NCBI RefSeq assembly: GCF_030406325.1
Contig: NZ_JAUEQY010000009.1
Location: 186,001 to 250,000, forward strand
Source of the DNA: Actinomadura sp. DC4
Lineage (GTDB): Bacteria > Actinomycetota > Actinomycetes > Streptosporangiales > Streptosporangiaceae
DNA: 64,000 nt
Direction: 5' to 3'
The notes beneath the pieces are model-generated. The model was not told the origin of the DNA. It worked only from the letters and a program-made list of their open reading frames with translations, and searched no databases. Position numbers and translations under genes: made by a program. How positions within the stretch are numbered: position 1 is the first letter of the stretch; each line of letters opens with the position of its first letter. Shown here piece by piece: positions 49,084 to 57,749 of the stretch.

Positions 49084-49938
49084 TCACCGTTCGGCGAAGA
49101 AGCCGTGCAGGGCCCGGGCGACGGCGGCGGGGTCGCCGTCGTTCTCCGGCCCGGAGTGCCCGAGGCCCGTGAGCGTGAGCCGTCGCGCGTGGGGGAGCAC
49201 GGTCGCGAGTCTCTCCACGGCCGTGGTCAGGTACGCGGGGCTCTTCGACCCGCCGAGCAGCAGCACCTCCGCCCGCAGTGCCCGGTAGTCCTCGGCGGTG
49301 CCGGCCATCTCGCCCACGATCCGCAGGTCGTACCGCTCCGTCGGGATGAGGTCCCTGATCGGCACGTCGTCGCCGGACGGCGGGCGCTGCAGGCGCATGC
49401 CGATCGTCAGCAGAGGCACGAGCAGGAACCGCGGGATCCGGTTGAACATCGGTTCGGCCCTCAGCCCCTTCAGGACGGTGACCAGCGCGGCGGCGAGTCT
49501 GCCCGCCGCGACCTCCCGTTCGTACCGTGGCTGCCAGCCGCGGAGCTCGGAGTCGTCGGCGAGCAGAGGCGGCTCGTACAGGGCGATCCGGTCGAGCGCG
49601 GGTGTGGTGAGGGCGGTGCGCAGGGTGACGAGCGCGCCGGAGCTCAGGCCGAAGATCTTCGACGCTCCGGTCGCGGCGACGAGCGCCTGGACGTCCTCGA
49701 CCTCCCGGGTCACGTCGAAGTCGTCGCCGTGGCCTCCGCTGAGTCCGCGTCCGCGCCGGTCGGGCACGTAGACGGTGTGGCCCGCGGCCATCAGGCCGGC
49801 GAGATTCGCGAAGTTCTGCGCGGCCAGCATCCCGCCGTGCAGGAGGATCAGCCCGGGACCGTCGCCGTAGATCCGGTAGCCGATCACCGTCCCGTCCGCG
49901 GAGCGGGTCTCGCCCTTGCCGTACGCGCCGGCGCTCAT
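49084..49938 (-). CDS. Alpha/beta-hydrolase
   Basis: About 284 residues. HG motif and oxyanion: GLILLHGGMLAAQNFANLAG; nucleophile elbow KIFGLSSGALVTLRTA (GLSSG); C-terminal His in TLTGLGHSGPEND. ATG 49938 overlaps the stop of the flavin monooxygenase (ATGA), so they work together. Substrate unknown; may hydrolyse the oxidised product. Confidence 0.87.
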   Translation of the reverse strand: MSAGAYGKGETRSADGTVIGYRIYGDGPGLILLHGGMLAAQNFANLAGLMAAGHTVYVPDRRGRGLSGGHGDDFDVTREVEDVQALVAATGASKIFGLSSGALVTLRTALTTPALDRIALYEPPLLADDSELRGWQPRYEREVAAGRLAAALVTVLKGLRAEPMFNRIPRFLLVPLLTIGMRLQRPPSGDDVPIRDLIPTERYDLRIVGEMAGTAEDYRALRAEVLLLGGSKSPAYLTTAVERLATVLPHARRLTLTGLGHSGPENDGDPAAVARALHGFFAER

Positions 49939-51086
49939 GACCGGTCCGCCGGGACGAACCTCTTCAGCGCCTGCTTGCCGAACTCCACCGCCGCGTTCCC
50001 GCGTTCGAGCAGGTCGGCCTGGTACTCCTCCAGCGCCGGGATCAGATCGCGCTCGCCGCGCCGTACCCGGGCCAGAAGCGCGCTCAGCCGTACGGCGTCC
50101 TGCATCGCGGTCGTGGCGCCATTGCCGCCGCTCGCCAGGGTCAGGTGGGCCGCATCGCCGAGCAGCGTGACCCGGCCCGCCGTCCAGGGCGGCATCGGCC
50201 GGTCGTGGATGCGGGAGCGGCCGACGAGGCTCATGTCGGCGGAGCTCACGAGGTCGAGCAGGTCGGGGTGCCAGCCGTCGATGAGGTCCAGGACCAGCTC
50301 GCGCGCGTCGCCGCCCTCCGGCGTGGCCGGTCGTTCCGGCGGCACCAGCAGCACCCAGCGCACGTAGCCGTCGCGGTACGGCAGGTCGAGCTCGGGGGCG
50401 AGCGTGGCGGCGGCCGCGGACGGCTCGGTACCGAACTCCATGCGCCCGAGCATCAGCGTGAGCCCCGGGCCCTTCACCATCGTGCCGCGCCCCGGCACCA
50501 GCCGCAGGAAGCGGTCGGTCACCGGGGTGCGTCCCATCGCGCCGCACAGGTCCGCGGCGACGAGGCCGACCTCGGGCACGAGGTGCCGCCGCACGACGGA
50601 ACCACCGCCGTCGGCGCCGACCAGCACCGCGCCGGTGGCGTCCGTACCGTCGGCGAACCGCGCGGTCACGGTGCCGGTCCCTTCGGTGAAACCGGTCAGC
50701 CGCCTGCCGTACGCGACCCGGTCGCCCAGCCCACCGAGCAGGATGCGCCGCAGCACCTGCCGGTCCATCGCCCGCGCGTCGCCCGGCGGGCCCTCCAGGT
50801 CGCGATGGAGCACGTTGAGCCGCTCGTCGAACAGCAGGCCGGGCCCGGTGAGGCTTCCGCCGGTCGCCTCGACCAGCGCGAAGAGCCGCTGCGGCAGGCT
50901 CGCGCGCAACGCGTCCATCGCGGCGGGCAGCAGCCCGATCCGGTAGCCCTGCGCCCGGTCGCCGGTGGCGTCGTCGGCCTCGTACACACGCACGTCGATG
51001 CCGGTACGGACGAGCGCGTGGGCGAGCGTCAGCCCGCCGAGCCCCGCCCCGATCACCAGCACCCGTCCGAGATCCCGCTCGGTCAT
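49935..51086 (-). CDS. FAD-dependent aromatic-ring monooxygenase (TetX/PHBH type)
   Basis: About 383 residues. GxGxxG: VLVIGAGLGGLTLAHALVRTGIDVRVYEAD; GD motif RVTLLGDAAHLTLASGGNGATTAMQDAVRLS; DG motif GAVLVGADGGGSVVRRHLV. It has the plan of class A flavin hydroxylases including the tetracycline-inactivating TetX type. With a divergent TetR gene it resembles an inactivation/repressor pair, but the substrate is unknown. ATG 51086 chosen because AGAGGG lies 7 bases upstream; an in-frame ATG 51107 is inside the operator. Confidence 0.88.
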   Translation of the reverse strand: MTERDLGRVLVIGAGLGGLTLAHALVRTGIDVRVYEADDATGDRAQGYRIGLLPAAMDALRASLPQRLFALVEATGGSLTGPGLLFDERLNVLHRDLEGPPGDARAMDRQVLRRILLGGLGDRVAYGRRLTGFTEGTGTVTARFADGTDATGAVLVGADGGGSVVRRHLVPEVGLVAADLCGAMGRTPVTDRFLRLVPGRGTMVKGPGLTLMLGRMEFGTEPSAAAATLAPELDLPYRDGYVRWVLLVPPERPATPEGGDARELVLDLIDGWHPDLLDLVSSADMSLVGRSRIHDRPMPPWTAGRVTLLGDAAHLTLASGGNGATTAMQDAVRLSALLARVRRGERDLIPALEEYQADLLERGNAAVEFGKQALKRFVPADRS

Positions 51087-51107
51087 GGCTCCGCCCTCTC
51101 GTTCCAT

Positions 51108-51137
51108 GTGAACGACGTTCACGTGTACATTGTTCAC
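51108..51137. promoter_or_regulatory. Twin operator between flavin monooxygenase and TetR
   Basis: GTGAAC GAC GTTCAC (51108-51122) directly followed by GTGTAC ATT GTTCAC (51123-51137), second with one mismatch. Each is a 15-bp dyad; probably the binding site of two TetR dimers in the shared promoter. Confidence 0.8.
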
Positions 51138-51172
51138 ATGGCGGGCGTGGACCTGTCAACCGGGAGGAAACG

Positions 51173-51724
51173 ATGGGGCAGCGGCGCGCGGAGGTGCTGC
51201 AGGCGGCGATCGAGCTGCTGGACGAAGTCGGCCTGGACGGCCTCACGATGCGCGTGCTGGCGGCCCGTCTCGGTGTACGGGCGAGCGCGCTCTACCGGCA
51301 TTATCCCAGCAAGCAGGCGCTGCTGGACGCCATGGTCGCGCACCTGGCGACGCGGCCCGCCGATGCCGCCCCGCCCCTGGACGGGACGTGGGACGAGCGG
51401 CTGCGCGAGATCGCGACCGGCATGCGCGAGGTCATGCTGGCCCACCGCGACGGCGCGCGGCTGATCGCCACCTTCCACGACCCGGGCGGCGAGGCCGTCG
51501 CGGCCTTCCGGGATCTCGTCGCCGCCCTGGCCGCCGAGGGCGTCCCGGCGGAGACGGCGGTCTCGGCCGTGGACACCGTCCTGGCCTACACGAACGGCTT
51601 CACGATCGAGGAACAGGCCCGTAAGGCCGGCACCGGCGCCTGGCCGAGAGACCGGCGCGACCACGCGTTCCGCACGGGCCTCGACCTGATCCTCGCGGGC
51701 GTACGAGAGTCGGCCCTGAAATGA
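51173..51724 (+). CDS. TetR-family repressor, tetracycline-repressor-like C-terminal domain
   Basis: About 183 residues. HTH VLQAAIELLDEVGLDGLTMRVLAARLGVRASALYRHYPSKQALLDAM, with the ALYRHYPSK recognition element typical of class TetR(C_1). The C-terminal helices contain ETAVSAVDTVLAYTNGFTIEEQAR. Divergent from the flavin monooxygenase, with twin operators between, so it is the probable repressor of monooxygenase/hydrolase. ATG 51173 preceded by GGGAGGAA. Confidence 0.92.
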   Translation: MGQRRAEVLQAAIELLDEVGLDGLTMRVLAARLGVRASALYRHYPSKQALLDAMVAHLATRPADAAPPLDGTWDERLREIATGMREVMLAHRDGARLIATFHDPGGEAVAAFRDLVAALAAEGVPAETAVSAVDTVLAYTNGFTIEEQARKAGTGAWPRDRRDHAFRTGLDLILAGVRESALK

Positions 51725-51762
51725 CACGAGGCCGGACCCGCGTGAACGGATCCGGCCTCGTG
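51725..51762 (+). terminator. Hairpin terminator after TetR
   Basis: 12-bp perfect arms: CACGAGGCCGGA (51725-51736) and its complement TCCGGCCTCGTG (51751-51762), loop 14. It begins directly after the TetR stop at 51722-51724. Confidence 0.75.
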
Positions 51763-51779
51763 CACAGGCCGCGACCCTC

Positions 51780-51992
51780 GTGGCCCGCTTCCGCGGCGGC
51801 GCCTTCCGGGCGGGCCGGAGGTTCGACCTCGTGCGGACACGGGCCAACGGGCGGCCGGCGTTCGGGGCGTACGCGCGGGCCCCTGACGGGGTCCGCCACG
51901 AGACCGGCCTCTTCGTCATCGCCATCGCCGGCGACCGGGTCGGCGCCATGACCCGCTTCGAGACCGGCGTGCTCCCGTGGTTCGATCGTTCA
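51780..51992 (+). pseudogene. C-terminal fragment of a SigJ-like ECF sigma factor
   Basis: About 70 residues: FDLVRTRANGRPAFGAYAR, APDGVRHETGLFVIAIAGD, RVGAMTRFETGVLPWF. These match the SnoaL-like C-terminal extension of ECF41/SigJ sigma factors. No sigma domains 2 or 4 precede it. Remnant, possibly left after deletion. Confidence 0.65.
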
Positions 51993-51994
51993 GC

Positions 51995-52423
51995 TCATGA
52001 AGGCTCAGCGGCGCTCCGCGGGCGGGTCGTCGTGACGTTGACCAGCCAGGACGTGCCGTACTTGTCGACGCACTGCCCGTGGAGGGCCCCCCACGGGGAC
52101 CTGGCGAACGGCACCGTGACCGTACCGCCCGCGGAGAGCCCGTCCCAGTAAGCCGTGAGGTCGGCCTCGTCGCCGCCGAGTGCCACCGAGAAGGAACCGC
52201 CCGGCTCGTACTCCTCCGGGATGTCCGACCCCATGAGCGTGACGCCGGCGGCTCCCCTCAGCATCGCGTGGGCGATCAGGCCCTCCTGCCGGGCGTCCTG
52301 CGCCCGGCGGAGGTCGGCGAACGTGGTGACGTCCAGCGTGCCGCCGAAGATCGACTGGTAGAACTCCATCGCCTCGCGGGCGTTGCCGTCGAAGTTGAGG
52401 TACGGGGTTGCACGAGCGGTCAT
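51995..52423 (-). CDS. PhnB-like VOC-family protein
   Basis: About 142 residues. TPYLNFDGNAREAMEFYQSIFGGTLDVTTF, AMLRGAAGVTLMGSDIPEEY and DKYGTSWLVNVTT are typical of the PhnB/glyoxalase-like 3-demethylubiquinone-9 methyltransferase-like group. Function generally unknown. ATG 52423 has AAGGGAC upstream. Confidence 0.88.
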   Translation of the reverse strand: MTARATPYLNFDGNAREAMEFYQSIFGGTLDVTTFADLRRAQDARQEGLIAHAMLRGAAGVTLMGSDIPEEYEPGGSFSVALGGDEADLTAYWDGLSAGGTVTVPFARSPWGALHGQCVDKYGTSWLVNVTTTRPRSAAEPS

Positions 52424-52731
52424 CGACTGTCCCTTCTGGTTTGGTTTTCAAACCTAACAGGTGTCGACGACCGGCCGGCGCGTGCGGTGGAGGTGCCTCA
52501 GGCGAGATCCCGGCCCCGTCGGGCAGCGGCGACGCGGCGTGCAGCGGGACGGCGGCGGCGCCGTCGAGGATGATGGAGAAGAACCTGAACTCCCAGGCCA
52601 CGCCGGTGTTGTGGCCGTAGACGAAGCCGCGGAACGGCCGGGCCTCGAGCGGCGGGATTATCTGCCGACCGACGCCGCCGCGGTGTGGGCGGGGTGCGTC
52701 GTGCCGGGAGTGCCGTCGTCGATTCGGGTAG
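52424..52731. other. Intergenic region with possible coding remnant
   Basis: About 308 bases. On the minus strand from about 52680 to 52500 a frame reads PLEARPFRGFVYGHN, then TGVAWEFRFFSIILDGAAAV and PLHAASPLPDGAGI; it looks like a piece of a real protein but has no start, ends early and has no family I recognise. The right end is the promoter/operator area of the IclR gene. Confidence 0.4.
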
Positions 52732-52770
52732 CCTGACTGGCATGTTCACCAAGTGAACATGCCAGTCAGG
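52732..52770. promoter_or_regulatory. 39-bp palindrome containing IclR operator core
   Basis: 18-base arm CCTGACTGGCATGTTCAC, then CAA, then its exact reverse complement. The core GTTCAC CAA GTGAAC (52744-52758) is identical at 55031-55045. It lies 30 bases upstream of the IclR GTG (52801), so autoregulation is likely. Confidence 0.8.
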
Positions 52771-52800
52771 CTCGAGATCATCGTCCGGCGGAGGCCTTCT

Positions 52801-53607
52801 GTGACCAAACCGACCCGGTCGCCGGACGCCGCTCGTGGGGAGCGTGGGGATCAGGCGGATATCCAGGCGGTGAGCCGGGTCAGTCAGATCCTGTCGCTGT
52901 TCGATCCGGCCACGCCGGAGGTCACCGCGTCCGAGGTCGCCGAGCGGCTCGGGCTCAACCGCACCACCGCCTACCGCTACTGCACGTCGCTCGTCGCGGC
53001 AGGTCTGCTCGAACGCCGGGACGAGGGCGGCTACGTACCCGGTGCCCTGCTGCTGCAACTCGGCGCCTTCGCCATCGGCACCCGTCGCGTCATCAACCTC
53101 GCGCCGCGGCACATGCAGGCGCTCTCGCGTGCGACGCAGACCAGCGTGGTGCTCAGTCTCTGGGGGCTCACCGGTCCGGTGGTCTCGCGGGTCGAGGAGA
53201 ACGTCTCCGCCATCGTCGTCGTGTCCGTACGGGTCGGCAGTCACCTGCCGCTCGACACGGCGCAGAGCAAGGTCTTCCTCGCCTACCACTCCGACCAGCT
53301 CTCCATGGGCCGGCTGATGGCGAACCTCCCCGGACCGGCGCGCGACGAGCTGCGCGCCGGCGTCGAGCGGGTCCGCGCCGTCGGGCACTGCTCGGCGATG
53401 AGCACGCCCGGGGTGGTCGCGGTGGCGGCGCCCGTCTTCGACGAGTACGGCATCTGCGCCACCATCGCCATCGTCGGCCCGGACAACACCCTGTCGATGT
53501 CCGACGACGCCCCCGAGTTGCGCGTCGTCGTCGACACCGCACGGGAGCTCACCCGCGAGCTCGGCGGTCACTTCCGGCCCGACGATCTCGGCCGGCGGGC
53601 CGTCTAG
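52801..53607 (+). CDS. IclR-family transcriptional regulator
   Basis: About 268 residues. N-terminal winged HTH: AVSRVSQILSLFDPATPEVTASEVAERLGLNRTTAYRYCTSLVAAGLLERR. The IclR effector domain follows (SVRVGSHLPLDTAQSKVFLAY, CSAMSTPGVVAVAAPVFDEYG). GTG 52801 has GGAGG 6 bases upstream; a longer frame from 52753 runs through the palindrome. Convergent with the MFS gene. Probably regulates the MFS gene and the 55157-60296 operon, whose shared promoter region carries the same operator core. Confidence 0.9.
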   Translation: MTKPTRSPDAARGERGDQADIQAVSRVSQILSLFDPATPEVTASEVAERLGLNRTTAYRYCTSLVAAGLLERRDEGGYVPGALLLQLGAFAIGTRRVINLAPRHMQALSRATQTSVVLSLWGLTGPVVSRVEENVSAIVVVSVRVGSHLPLDTAQSKVFLAYHSDQLSMGRLMANLPGPARDELRAGVERVRAVGHCSAMSTPGVVAVAAPVFDEYGICATIAIVGPDNTLSMSDDAPELRVVVDTARELTRELGGHFRPDDLGRRAV

Positions 53608-53614
53608 AGGAGAG

Positions 53615-54994
53615 TCAGGACAGAGCGGGGATCGTGTCGTCGTCGGCCATGTCCACGTCCTTGGTCTCCGGGCCGAGGAAGCCGCCGAAGCTGATCAGCG
53701 CGCCGGCGAGCACCAGCAGGATGGCCGGGGCGAGGTGCGCCGAGACGACGCCGTCGAACTGCCGCAGGTAGAACTGGTAGAACGCCGGCGCGATGAGCGC
53801 GAGGCTGTACCCGACGCCGTACCCCGTCGAACGGATGCTCGCCGGGAACCGCTCGGTCAGGTACGCCGCGATCGGACCGAAGGTGCCGACGGTGAAGACG
53901 CCGATCAGTACGCCCCAGCCGAGCGCCGCGCCGAATCCGCCGTTCGAGGTCATCAACAGCGTGTACGAGCCTGAGCCGACCACCAGGACCGCCAGGCCGT
54001 ACCCCATGTAGAACCGCCGTCGCCCGATGCGCTGGGACAGCAGCCCGAACAGGGGGTACGACAGCGCGGCGGACGCGTTGATCACGAGCATCGTCAGCGT
54101 GACCTGTTTGCTCGACAGCAGAAGGTGCGCCTTCAGCTGCGCGGGCGTGACGGCGGCCTCCATGTTGGTCGCGAGCCACGTGCCGGTCATCAGCACGAAC
54201 ACCTGCGCCAGCGCCTTGGGGTATCGCACCACCAGCCGTACGAACGGCAGCTTGTGCCGCTCGCCGGTCAGCTCCGCCGGCGGTTCGTGCACCTGCTTGA
54301 GGTAGTAGCGGAACAGCAGGGCCGACAGCAGCGCGCCGACCAGGAACGGCACTCGCCAGCCCCACTGCACGTAGCTGCTGTGCAGCCCGGCGGAGGGCAG
54401 GAGCTGCAGCATCAGCAGCGTGATCGCGGCGATGACGGCGTACGCGGCGGGTGAGGTCGAGGTGATGATCGAGGCGTAGAGGCCGCGTTTGTGCTTGGGG
54501 CTCCACTCCATCGCCAGCGGCACCGCGGTGGTGTACTCGCCGCCGAGGAAGATGCCGTCGACGAACCGGAGCCCGATCAGCAGGCCGACGGACCACATCC
54601 CGATCGTCTCGTGGCCGGGCAGGCACGCGGTCACCAGCGTGATGACGCCGAAGCCGCCGACCGCGACCAGCGTCGTGCGCTTGCGCCCGACCGTGTCGGC
54701 GAAGTGGCCGAAGATCACCGCGCCGAGCGGGCGGCCGACGAGCGTCGAGGCGAACACCAGCGACGACAGCATGGCCGTCGTGCTCGCGCTCAGGGACGCC
54801 GACTGGAAGTAGGCCGTCGCCGGTGCCAGCACCACGATGGGCAGGTAGATGTCGAACTGGTCGACGAAGTAGGCGAGCATCCCGCCGCGTACGGCGGTAC
54901 GCACCTTCGCCATGTCGGGACCGTGGGCCGGGTTCGGGGGAGAGGCGTCCGGCGCCTCTGGCTGCGGCACTGGCACGTGGCGCGGTGTGGACAT
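53615..54994 (-). CDS. MHS-type MFS transporter
   Basis: About 459 residues, 12 TM. GGMLAYFVDQFDIYLPIVVL (TM1), FGHFADTVGRKRTTLVAVGG (motif A), IGLRFVDGIFLGGEYTTAVPLAMEW and PTA-like ERFPASIRSTGYGVGY (motif in the second half) are typical of metabolite:H+ symporters for dicarboxylates, aromatic acids or shikimate. Probably imports the substrate of the neighbouring operon. The start lies 37 bases from the operator at 55031-55045. Confidence 0.9.
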   Translation of the reverse strand: MSTPRHVPVPQPEAPDASPPNPAHGPDMAKVRTAVRGGMLAYFVDQFDIYLPIVVLAPATAYFQSASLSASTTAMLSSLVFASTLVGRPLGAVIFGHFADTVGRKRTTLVAVGGFGVITLVTACLPGHETIGMWSVGLLIGLRFVDGIFLGGEYTTAVPLAMEWSPKHKRGLYASIITSTSPAAYAVIAAITLLMLQLLPSAGLHSSYVQWGWRVPFLVGALLSALLFRYYLKQVHEPPAELTGERHKLPFVRLVVRYPKALAQVFVLMTGTWLATNMEAAVTPAQLKAHLLLSSKQVTLTMLVINASAALSYPLFGLLSQRIGRRRFYMGYGLAVLVVGSGSYTLLMTSNGGFGAALGWGVLIGVFTVGTFGPIAAYLTERFPASIRSTGYGVGYSLALIAPAFYQFYLRQFDGVVSAHLAPAILLVLAGALISFGGFLGPETKDVDMADDDTIPALS

Positions 54995-55030
54995 GGTTCG
55001 TCTCCTCAGCGAAGCATTTACGAACTATGT

Positions 55031-55045
55031 GTTCACCAAGTGAAC
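55031..55045. promoter_or_regulatory. IclR operator copy 2
   Basis: GTTCAC CAA GTGAAC, identical over 15 bases to the core at 52744-52758. It lies between the divergent MFS gene and the DUF6282 operon and should control both. A possible -35 TTGACG at 55098-55103 belongs to the operon promoter. Confidence 0.8.
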
Positions 55046-55156
55046 GGATCCTTACTGTAGACATGTGACCTATGCAACACAAGGGGGCGATATCGGGTTG
55101 ACGTACGGTCTTATAGTGAACGTAGACTTCACAATACGAACCGAAGGGTGGCCTCC

Positions 55157-56047
55157 ATGAGTCAACGCCCCGCCATCGCCTCCGTGCTGAACGGCCTGGT
55201 CGACATGCACGTCCACTCCGGGCCCAGTCCGTTCCCCCGCCGGTTCGACCACGTCGAGGCCGCGGAGGACGGCGCCCGGATCGGGATGCGCGCCATGGTC
55301 GCCAAGTCCCACCACCACAACACCCAGATGGACATCCTGGCGATGAGGGGACGTCTCGCCGGGGTCGCCGCCACCGCGTACGGCGGCATCGCGCTCAACA
55401 GCACCGTCGGCGGGCTCAACGCCCACGCCGTGCGCATGTGCCTGCGCATGGGCGGCAAGGTCGTGTGGTTCCCGACCATCTCCTCGGGCCGCCACCTGGA
55501 GTGCCACCCCGAGGACGGGGCGTTCCCGACCACCACCGTGCCCCTGACCCTGGAGCGCATCGACATCGTCGACGACGCCGGGGAGCTGAATCCCGAGGCC
55601 ATCGAGATCCTGGACGAGATCAAGGCGCAGGAGGCCGTCGTCAACGGCGGCCACATGTACCCCGCCTACATCCGCACGCTGTTCCAGGCCGCGAAGGAGC
55701 GCGGCATGACGCGGATGGTCGTCAGCCACCCCGACTACGTGATCGGCGCCGATCCCGATCTGTGCCGCGAGCTGGTCGGCCTCGGCGCGTACGTCGAGCA
55801 CGAGATCGGCATGTACGACCCCGAGGGCTCCCAGAAATGGGACCCGAAGAAGCTCCTGACCTGGATCGAGACGCTCGGCCCCGAGCACACGGTGCTGGCC
55901 TCGGACTTCGGGCAGGCGGCCAACCCGAAACCCGTGGACGCGTGGATGCGCGTCGCGCAGGCGCTGCTCGACCTCGGCCTGCCGGAGAAGGACCTGCGGC
56001 GCATGGTCCGCGACAACCCGACGTACCTGCTGAACCTCGACGCCTGA
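55157..56047 (+). CDS. DUF6282 amidohydrolase-like protein
   Basis: About 296 residues. LVDMHVHSGPSPFPRRFDHVE (HxH metal motif), AMVAKSHHHNTQMD, VVNGGHMYPAYI, VVSHPDYVIGADPDL and VLASDFGQAANP give the metal ligands of an amidohydrolase-like TIM barrel. Known relatives are uncharacterised. First gene of the operon; ATG 55157 chosen over GTG 55148 since GGGTGG lies about 8 bases upstream. Confidence 0.85.
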   Translation: MSQRPAIASVLNGLVDMHVHSGPSPFPRRFDHVEAAEDGARIGMRAMVAKSHHHNTQMDILAMRGRLAGVAATAYGGIALNSTVGGLNAHAVRMCLRMGGKVVWFPTISSGRHLECHPEDGAFPTTTVPLTLERIDIVDDAGELNPEAIEILDEIKAQEAVVNGGHMYPAYIRTLFQAAKERGMTRMVVSHPDYVIGADPDLCRELVGLGAYVEHEIGMYDPEGSQKWDPKKLLTWIETLGPEHTVLASDFGQAANPKPVDAWMRVAQALLDLGLPEKDLRRMVRDNPTYLLNLDA

Positions 56048-56064
56048 GCGAAAGGACACCACCC

Positions 56065-56979
56065 GTGTACGAGAAGGACGACCCACGCTCCTCCCTCGCG
56101 ACGGCGACCGCGGCCGCACCGCGTCCGGACAGCGGTGACGCGATCGCGGCCCCGCAGTACTTCGACTTCCACCGCCTCGCGTCGCCCGGCGCCGCGACGC
56201 CGGACGGGCGCACCGCGATCGTCCGCGGCCAGAACGTCGTCCTCGTGCACACCGACGCGCGCGACGGCGACGACCTCGACAACGGGACGCTCGACGGCGA
56301 GCTCGCCGTGGTGGTCACCGGCGCCTCTCCCGCCTTCTCGGTGATCACCGACGACGGCGCGACGCTGATCGACGCACCCGGGCTGGTCGTGGTCCCGCCC
56401 GGCGCCTCGCGCCTCGGCGTGCACGGCGACGGCCCGCTCGTACGCCTGGTCGAGGCCACCGAACCGGCGTGGCGGGACCGGGCCGCCAACGCCGCGGCGT
56501 ACGCGGAGGACCACCCGCGCGTCGCGCTGCTGCGCCGGTGGCCGGAGCCTCCCGGTGGATACGCGGTGCGGTTCTACCCGCTCGCCGGCATCCCGGACGA
56601 CCCGGCCCGCTTCGGCCGCATCTTCCGTACCCGCTCGTTCATGGTCAACTTCCTGCCCGAGGTCACCGGCCCGCGCGACCCGCACAAGCTCTCGCCGCAC
56701 ACGCACGACGACTTCGAGCAGCTGTCACTGGCGATGCGCGGCGAGTACGTCCACCACATCCGCACCCCCTGGCTGAGCGACAGCACCGGGTGGCGCGACG
56801 ACGACCACGTACGGATCGGCAGCCCGTCCGTCGCGATCATCCCGCCGCCCACCGTGCACACCTCCGCGGCCGGCGATCCCGGGGTGAACCAGCTGATCGA
56901 CGTCTTCAGCCCGCCACGCGCCGACTTCTCCGCGAAACCAGGCTGGGTGCTCAACGCCGACGACTACCCGATGCCGTGA
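56065..56979 (+). CDS. Cupin-fold protein, unknown function
   Basis: About 304 residues. The second half contains the metal-type cupin motif HTHDDFEQLSLAMRGEYVHHI, and the first half (QNVVLVHTDARDGDD, APGLVVVPPGASRLGVHGDG) looks like a first cupin barrel. Bicupin proteins in catabolic operons are often dioxygenases, isomerases or lyases. GTG 56065 is preceded by AAAGGA 9 bases upstream. Its stop overlaps the aldolase start (GTGA). Confidence 0.75.
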   Translation: MYEKDDPRSSLATATAAAPRPDSGDAIAAPQYFDFHRLASPGAATPDGRTAIVRGQNVVLVHTDARDGDDLDNGTLDGELAVVVTGASPAFSVITDDGATLIDAPGLVVVPPGASRLGVHGDGPLVRLVEATEPAWRDRAANAAAYAEDHPRVALLRRWPEPPGGYAVRFYPLAGIPDDPARFGRIFRTRSFMVNFLPEVTGPRDPHKLSPHTHDDFEQLSLAMRGEYVHHIRTPWLSDSTGWRDDDHVRIGSPSVAIIPPPTVHTSAAGDPGVNQLIDVFSPPRADFSAKPGWVLNADDYPMP

Positions 56980-57749
56980 GCGGACGTACGGGCGCGGGGC
57001 TGTTCGCGCCGGATCGCGAGACCACTCCGCTCGGCACCTGGCTGAAGATCACCTCCGGTGAGCCGGTCGAGATCATGGCGTACGCCGGGTTCGACTTCGT
57101 GGTCGTCGACATGGAGCACGCGCCGATCGACCTGCAGACCGCGTACCGGCTGGTCAACACCGCCGCCGCACTCGGTCTGGCGCCCTTCGTACGAGTGCCG
57201 GACACGACGGCGTCGACGATCCAGAAGATCCTCGACGCGGGCGCCATGGGCATCCTCGTACCGCATGTCGACACGGTCCAGCAGGCCGCCGCCGCCGGGC
57301 AGGCGTGCCGGTTCCCGCCCCACGGCGTACGCGGCGCCGGCGGCACCAGCCGTGCCGGAGCGTGGGGGCTGCGCCCGAACGCCGACTACCTCGCCACCGG
57401 CAACGACGACGTGCTGTGCGTCCCGCAGCTCGAGAGCGTCGAAGCGATCAAGGCGGCGCCGGAGATCCTCGCGCTGGACTCCGTCGACGCGGTGTTCGTC
57501 GGCGCCGCGGACCTGTCGATGTCGATGGGGTCCACGCCGTCCTCGCCCGAGGTGGCCGAACTGATCGGCTCGGCGATCGACGCGGCGCACGCCGCCGGCA
57601 AGCGCTGTGGCCTGGCGTTCGGCGGCGTACCGTCGCGGGCGGCCCAGGCGGTACGGGACGGCTGCGACTTCGTGCTGCTGAGCAACGACACGTCGATGCT
57701 GGCGGAGGCCGCGCGGGGCCTGGTCACGGCGTTCCGGGAAGCGGGATGA
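56976..57749 (+). CDS. HpcH/HpaI-family aldolase
   Basis: About 257 residues. GTWLKITSGEPVEIMAYAGFDFVVVDMEHAPID, ALGLAPFVRVPD, AGAMGILVPHVDTV and CVPQLESVEAI, VFVGAADLSMSMG are the motifs of 2-keto-3-deoxy sugar-acid / 4-hydroxy-2-ketoacid aldolases. Cleaves a 4-hydroxy-2-keto acid to pyruvate plus aldehyde in the family. Start GTG overlaps the cupin stop. Confidence 0.88.
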   Translation: MSGRTGAGLFAPDRETTPLGTWLKITSGEPVEIMAYAGFDFVVVDMEHAPIDLQTAYRLVNTAAALGLAPFVRVPDTTASTIQKILDAGAMGILVPHVDTVQQAAAAGQACRFPPHGVRGAGGTSRAGAWGLRPNADYLATGNDDVLCVPQLESVEAIKAAPEILALDSVDAVFVGAADLSMSMGSTPSSPEVAELIGSAIDAAHAAGKRCGLAFGGVPSRAAQAVRDGCDFVLLSNDTSMLAEAARGLVTAFREAG

